DNA from: an uncultured Eubacterium sp.
GTDB taxonomy: Bacteria > Bacillota_A > Clostridia > Lachnospirales > Lachnospiraceae
Reading direction: 5' to 3'
Assembly: GCA_948759685.1 (NCBI GenBank)
Contig: CAQBGY010000283.1
Coordinates: 1 to 5,037 of the forward strand
Length of the DNA stretch: 5,037 bases
The first letter of the stretch is position 1; every line of letters starts with the position of its first letter. The translations under genes were made by a program, and so were the position numbers. Positions 5,022 through 5,037 of the stretch are shown here, piece by piece. A model generated the notes under the pieces. It worked only from the letters and a program-made list of their open reading frames with translations. It made no database searches and was not told the DNA's origin.

Positions 5022-5037
5022 CATTGACTATAAAAAT

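Noticed and set aside
1..5037. CRISPR array or toxin-antitoxin pair
   Set aside because: No regularly spaced repeats with unique spacers are present: the only tandem array is the contiguous 12-bp coding repeat. The small HTH gene has no toxin-like partner of known type next to it.

Overview
The window reads as a piece of a Bacteroidota chromosome, most likely an intestinal Bacteroidales (Bacteroides or a relative). This rests on three things: AT-rich sequence, no Shine-Dalgarno sequences before the starts, and several copies of the Bacteroidales -7 promoter motif TAnnTTTG at sensible places. Species cannot be settled by eye.

Left part (1-864). Bases 1-53 look like one end of an insertion sequence, probably IS21-like: it carries two copies of CTTTTCAATTAG 23 bp apart and ends in CA. 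It abuts the first ~32 codons of a HAD-family hydrolase gene on the minus strand, which runs into a stop codon inside the element, so that gene is broken. Only 4 bp separate the broken gene from an intact sugar O-acetyltransferase gene of the maltose/galactoside acetyltransferase type. The two were evidently an operon.

Middle (865-1704). A full-length AraC-family regulator (cupin sensor domain plus double helix-turn-helix) is divergent from the acetyltransferase. The 110-bp shared intergenic region holds a good minus-strand promoter and an imperfect direct repeat with 21-bp spacing, a plausible binding site for the regulator. The simplest reading is that the regulator controls the acetyltransferase operon and/or itself.

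Right part (1776-4756). Three same-strand genes with short gaps (44 and 12 bp) look like one transcription unit behind a TATTTTTG promoter. They are: (1) a 459-aa AlbA_2 (Schlafen-type) plus GHKL-like ATPase plus winged-helix protein of the COG2865 type, with an in-frame 12-bp tandem repeat in its linker and G6/A6/G7 runs near its 3' end; (2) a 115-aa coiled-coil plus excisionase-like HTH protein; (3) a 398-aa uncharacterised protein with an N-terminal HTH-like module, a middle domain and a long charged helix. All three look DNA-associated and accessory, of the kind found on integrated elements or variable islands, but no integrase, relaxase or known defence effector is present. This cassette is the best candidate here for something not yet described.

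Tail (4757-5037). This stretch has no convincing gene. It contains two TATCTTTG promoter-like motifs facing each other, an imperfect 21-22 bp direct repeat, and a strong intrinsic terminator near 4982-5021. It could be the 3' untranslated region of the cassette, a small RNA, or a leader for a gene beyond the window.
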